Assembly: GCA_030605085.1 (NCBI GenBank)
Contig: JAUWBH010000204.1
Coordinates: forward strand, 1-9,539
From: Promethearchaeota archaeon
GTDB taxonomy: Archaea; Asgardarchaeota; Lokiarchaeia; Sigynarchaeales; SOKP01
Length of the DNA stretch: 9,539 nucleotides
Reading direction: 5' to 3'
Numbering within the stretch: position 1 is the first letter of the stretch; each line of letters begins with the position of its first letter. This document shows positions 7,401-9,539 of this stretch, piece by piece. Position numbers and translations under genes: made by a program. The notes below the pieces were generated by a model. That model saw only the letters and a list, made by a program, of their open reading frames with translations, was not told the DNA's origin and did not search any database.

Positions 7401-8290
7401 ATAGAAGGTGGCAATTGAATGAATTGATCTTGTATTTCGTCTGGAGTGTACCTTGCTTCAACGGCATCATCATTGATATCGTCATTATCAGGCAAATCTA
7501 ACCCAAACAATTCGTAAATAAGATCAACATCTTCGTCATCGTTAAATATTAGATCTAAAACAGTACTATTAAAATCGTTTTTATATATGACTGTATCATC
7601 TACATTCGATACATCAATATCTTCCATAATATAGGGATTTGGGAAAAGTGAGGGTATTACAAATGAATTTAAACCATCTTCGGGGGATAACGGCATTTCT
7701 AAAGTTATCATATCTAAATTGCTATAATCATCGTCATAATCATCGTAATCGTAAAATGAATAGAGTTGCTTAGGGACCGTGCATTCCCATTCATCACCTT
7801 TAAATTCGTCAAAACATTCGTATTTCCATAAAATATCCGTCCTCTCATCAATTGAATCGTCATAATTAGATATCCAAAATACTTCTACATCTGATAATAG
7901 AAGGGCTATAATCGCTAGTCCTAACATTGTTAAATCTAAATCATCTATATCGCCATCAAACATATTATCTAATATATCCTCAATATCCTCCTCGTCAATT
8001 AAATCCATGTAATCCTCAGGATCTATTCCTAAATCTTCTAAATCTTCGGGATCAATAGAAGCTAGTAAATCCTCCCAGTCCCAGGGAATGTCAGGCAACA
8101 TTAATTCAGCATCTTCATCTTCCGCTTCATCTAACTCATCACTCGGATAGATCCGTTGAGTGTCAAAAATTAAACTTAGAAAATAAGTAGAAAAAGCAAA
8201 TGTAGTAATTAGTAATCCCGCAACAATTAGGACTTTTATAACAGTTGCTTTTTTTATAGTAGGAACTAAGAGCTCTTCTTTTATTGACAT
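4454..8290 (-). CDS. Transglutaminase-fold Ig-repeat surface protein, catalytic residues lost
   Basis: A 1278-residue protein from ATG-8290. It has one N-terminal TM (~17-42) and no C-terminal TM, so it is a large ectodomain on a single anchor. Residues 51-120 are extremely acidic (34 of 70 D/E). C158...'FDEFKGDEW'...C170 matches the pre-core 'D-x-Y-x-G-x-x-W' strand of TgpA-like transglutaminases. The core is ~325-445, with 'EEGLFPEFASAF' (366-377) aligning to the family motif G-x-C-x-x-FAsA, 'GVASRFVDGF' (385-394) to GiPaR-x-v-x-GF, and 'YHWAEIYVP' (418-426) to HaW-x-Evyvp, with D439. The catalytic Cys position is F370 and the His position is Y418 (His moved to 419), so a Cys protease or transglutaminase reaction is unlikely. 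D428-D439 also reads as an EF-hand-like loop. From ~475 onward come Ig-like domains with three copies of G-x-Y-x-x-R-x-DFNGT (644, 878, 1120). Many sequons. First gene of the series. Confidence 0.8.
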   Translation of the reverse strand: MSIKEELLVPTIKKATVIKVLIVAGLLITTFAFSTYFLSLIFDTQRIYPSDELDEAEDEDAELMLPDIPWDWEDLLASIDPEDLEDLGIDPEDYMDLIDEEDIEDILDNMFDGDIDDLDLTMLGLAIIALLLSDVEVFWISNYDDSIDERTDILWKYECFDEFKGDEWECTVPKQLYSFYDYDDYDDDYSNLDMITLEMPLSPEDGLNSFVIPSLFPNPYIMEDIDVSNVDDTVIYKNDFNSTVLDLIFNDDEDVDLIYELFGLDLPDNDDINDDAVEARYTPDEIQDQFIQLPPSIDDYIDNNPNFEDHYNNLNAIIDEDNDNTFLIANTIRNYLQSNFELGFDAYIDDPPEDGEDVVEWFCEKEEGLFPEFASAFCAFTRTFGVASRFVDGFNSRDIEEFDDNGVDTYAIKFKNIYHWAEIYVPTDTNGDGMWVQMDILYDSYGPGGNPLSENYDLDLYSNFSADYRGNVDFANLTAILTSLTGPGIGRTIDFYDLTTQSFIGSDVTDDNGEASILVPIDDAQTVGPHIIEASFLNPTTLDISYADANYTIYDSIEVIVTSVNPQDVFRTVTNETNIQGYVYDPVSTNNVNFADLEFVLFEKGTDIRVGDFFNPAFNPPYTSTDQNGQFDLDLTVNQWVGRGEYEIRVDFNGTWGVGIFNHWSMVEDSSIRFDLNVTEDVAYKIWFYINNTDAFNQESPRATRGSDLKLKLVVYNETDDPQEDVLVEFRNSTSVIGSNNTNQYGVTSIIYPLTPQFIKAGPNFLSAKIPGTIFSEGSYFILDEAPKINLNPFNQPIPREINRAGLSPTEFSVSGNITDQLDNPIGYSYITLKLFTKDDPPLDRSWRMVPFQSNPFQTGSDGVFNLLFGVASDTPAGNYSLRLDFNGTIFRTSPLTYFFNLPYLNTSTVLPYDLRVVDPDNIIILLVVNGTPALGYYDNGNPPNVYKHGDLMQLNVTIIQSGSLAQTGTIRIWDDYTSQELDNHTIIPADKGFWQFNISTGLFYAGLHRIRVTFEQVPIYSSNYTYIVVNESVNIYTYFQETSILRDVDKFTVNGYVIENGNYSRGLQVRLILLDSSFNDVSNYLNFEPGYQQNMTIWDDGSGYFEFRMENIGRDCPQGNYFVRIDFNGTLDVPTELFLTNFMVHNSSDSVMFNVTAGTRIIEEGYHTEYGILPQFWINGDRLYIYGNLTWDNGTGIAGMTVNITVTELDGTTIIAYNDTVVTDSLGRFNGSLDITLAWPNYRTDTRIFVSFNPQDDNNFSAPEKYYVVGTKREFTI

Positions 8291-8357
8291 ATAAAATAAA
8301 TTATAAAATTCACAATTTTGATATTCTACGAGTTTAGAATATTAGAACAAATTGTTA

Positions 8358-8366
8358 TATTTATAA
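8358..8366 (-). promoter_or_regulatory. Candidate TATA box of the transglutaminase-fold series
   Basis: The - strand TTATAAATA is preceded by GGAGGAAAA, purine-rich like an archaeal BRE. Transcription starting ~25 bases downstream (near 8337) would leave a ~45-base leader before ATG-8290. The GGAGG here is too far from the ATG to act as its SD. A second TATA-like string at ~8301-8308 lies too near the ATG for normal spacing. Confidence 0.35.
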
Positions 8367-8721
8367 TTTTCCTCCTTTTATTCTAAATAAAATCCTTTTT
8401 TTAATAGTTCTTGATTTTTTTTTAAAAAATTAATTATTTGACTAAATATTTTAATAAAATTATTTGAATATAAATCTAAATGTTCTACTTTAATAGAGAA
8501 ACTACAAATATTAGCGTGGAAGTCGAATAATACTTCAGATTTCTTAAATAATCCTTTCTTTTTTCTATTGTTTAAATTATTAAATGTTTATTCTTAAAAA
8601 TTTAATCGAAATGTAAAACTTGCCTTTATTCTTGATGATATTTTTGTGATCTCTCTAATCCTTAACTTAAACAAAAGTTAATAAAAATAAAATGGAAAAA
8701 TAAAAATTGATTGATTTTAAG

Positions 8722-8728
8722 AAAAAAA
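8722..8728 (-). terminator. Poly-T tract after the zinc-ribbon gene
   Basis: Seven T on the - strand begin four bases after the TAA of the right-hand gene, followed by further T-rich runs down to ~8685. This fits oligo-U-dependent archaeal termination. No stem is visible. Confidence 0.4.
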
Positions 8729-8731
8729 GAT

Positions 8732-9539
8732 TTAAAACTCGTATCCACATTTTGAACAAACGAGTTTCTTCGCATACATAGGCTTTGGTATGTATGAGAC
8801 AATTTTTGACTTGTCTACAACTTCTTTAATTGCAGGACCAAATGCTCCACACTGAGGACAGGTTCTTCTACCGGAAGTTAATCCTACGCTAGGAGTTGAT
8901 GCAGGTGTAGTACTCGTACTTGAACTTCCTTGTTGTGCTAAAGTTGAAGGCATAACAGCTTGCGGTTCTTGCAATTCTTGAATGCGCTTTTCTTTATAAG
9001 CAAGTTCTTCTTGTAATTTAGATATTTGCTGCTGAAGTGGGGCAACTTGCTGTTGTAATACCATATTTTGTTGATTTAATTGTTGGACTTGTGGTTCTAA
9101 TGCTTGAATTTGACTTTCTAATTGAGATTTTTCATTGGTCAATTGATCAATTTGACTTTGATAATTTTCTGCTGAGGATTGAAAGGAAGCTAATTGGTTT
9201 TTTAATTGACTTATTTGGTTATCTTTTTCTAAAAGGAGAGCATTTGAATTAGAAGCTTTATCCTTTAATTCAGTAATAGCGCTATCCTTTTCTTGAGCTT
9301 GGCTTAGTATACTATTATATTCTTCTTGTGAAGGTCCACTAGGAACAACGGGGGCAGGTTGAGGTTTAGGTGCAGATGGCAAGGGTTCGAAGGCAGAAGT
9401 TGAAGGTGGCGGTGTTGAAGGTGGCGGTGTTGAAGGTGGCGGTGTTGAAGGTGGCGGTATTGAAGGTGGCGGTGTTGAAGGTGGCGTTATTGAAGGTGGC
9501 GGTGTTGAAGGTGGCGTTATTGTGGGAGGTGGGATTGAG
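8732..9539 (-). CDS. Pro-rich repeat / coiled-coil / zinc-ribbon protein, 5'-partial
   Basis: The - strand frame is open from the right edge to a TAA at 8732, at least 268 residues. A TTG at 9382 is unlikely to be the start because the same frame continues with ordered repeats to the edge. The parts, in order, are a proline-rich region (52 visible residues) of (T/I)PPPS or (T)ITPPS repeats, a PAP/PVVP linker, and a ~120-residue coiled coil (about 9328 to 8966) very rich in Gln, Leu, Lys and Glu. A Ser/Thr/Pro linker follows, then a C-terminal zinc ribbon 'TCPQCGAFGP'...'VCSKCGYEF' with C-x2-C, 30 residues, C-x2-C. There is no membrane helix in the visible part. The composition suggests a cytoplasmic scaffold; zinc ribbons of this form can bind nucleic acid or protein. 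Poly-proline could attract profilin-like proteins known from Asgard archaea, but PPP runs are short and this is speculative. No clear functional link to the transglutaminase-fold series. Confidence 0.7.
   Translation of the reverse strand, partial: SIPPPTITPPSTPPPSITPPSTPPPSIPPPSTPPPSTPPPSTPPPSTSAFEPLPSAPKPQPAPVVPSGPSQEEYNSILSQAQEKDSAITELKDKASNSNALLLEKDNQISQLKNQLASFQSSAENYQSQIDQLTNEKSQLESQIQALEPQVQQLNQQNMVLQQQVAPLQQQISKLQEELAYKEKRIQELQEPQAVMPSTLAQQGSSSTSTTPASTPSVGLTSGRRTCPQCGAFGPAIKEVVDKSKIVSYIPKPMYAKKLVCSKCGYEF
9401..9535. repeat. 15-bp minisatellite inside coding sequence
   Basis: Eight near-identical 15-bp units run from 9401 to 9520 (consensus on + TGAAGGTGGCGGTGT), followed by one degenerate unit to 9535. 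Units 4, 6 and 8 end in TAT instead of TGT, and 6 and 8 also have CGT for CGG. The unit is a multiple of three and encodes five residues, (T/I)(P/T)PPS on the - strand, so copy-number change keeps the frame. The array may continue past the edge. Confidence 0.9.

Larger units (their letters stand above)
8291..8731. other. AT-rich intergenic region
   Basis: A 441-base gap between two - strand genes. It has no convincing ORF on either strand (the longest I looked at, ATG-8480 on +, is 16 codons), no tRNA-like fold and no clear C/D-box pair. It holds the downstream poly-T of the right-hand gene and the TATA-like candidate for the transglutaminase-fold gene. A weak hairpin (GAAGT 8519-8523 with ACTTC 8532-8536) is also present. 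Otherwise I see nothing in it. Confidence 0.5.

Noticed and set aside
8519..8536. Hairpin GAAGT/ACTTC as an RNA gene or terminator
   Set aside because: Five-base stem with an eight-base loop is too weak, and no + strand gene precedes it.
9037..9252. Open + strand frame within the coiled-coil gene
   Set aside because: Antisense of Gln/Leu-rich coiled coil; the hydrophobic peptide is a by-product.
9401..9535. Possible CRISPR array
   Set aside because: Units are 15 bp back to back with no spacers and are translated as PPPS repeats.

Overview
The window reads as AT-rich archaeal DNA, most like an Asgard (Lokiarchaeota/Promethearchaeota-type) genome. This is inferred from sequence style and not proved. 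The signs are very long ectodomain proteins full of N-glycosylation sequons, a transglutaminase-fold protein with Ig-like repeats followed by a DUF4129-type cytosolic domain, a coiled-coil plus zinc-ribbon protein with a poly-proline repeat, TATA-like promoter candidates, poly-T tracts instead of clear hairpin terminators, and at least one Shine-Dalgarno of the GGAGGTGA type.

Left third (1-2060) is a patchwork. A HEPN-domain gene of the Apea type enters from the left edge on the + strand. It converges on a small lysine-rich ribbon-helix-helix gene on the - strand, and an 8-bp inverted repeat lies between them. Upstream of the RHH gene is a broken - strand gene (only its last 63 codons) that abuts, head to head near 1420, a broken + strand gene (only its last ~36 codons). 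Both lack their N-termini, so 1420 looks like an old deletion or insertion junction. The + strand remnant stops directly against the ATG of a small CxxC/HxxC zinc-binding protein, which is followed by a possible 37-codon ORF.

Middle (2062-8290) is a - strand gene series. It runs from a 1278-residue membrane-anchored transglutaminase-fold ectodomain protein, to a 552-residue Ig-like/TM/DUF4129-like protein, to a 129-residue stand-alone DUF4129-like protein that is a paralogue of the previous C-terminus, to a 58-residue single-pass membrane microprotein. The first two genes are tightly coupled (17 bp apart, good SD). Together they look like a split version of the usual one-piece archaeal transglutaminase-Ig-TM-DUF4129 protein. 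The transglutaminase core has Phe at the catalytic Cys position and Tyr at the catalytic His position, so it is probably a pseudoenzyme used for binding or structure at the cell surface.

Right end: a 440-bp AT-rich gap holds the likely promoter of this series. Beyond it, a - strand gene runs off the right edge. It encodes (T/I)PPPS repeats from a 15-bp minisatellite, a Gln-rich coiled coil and a C-terminal CxxC-x30-CxxC zinc ribbon.
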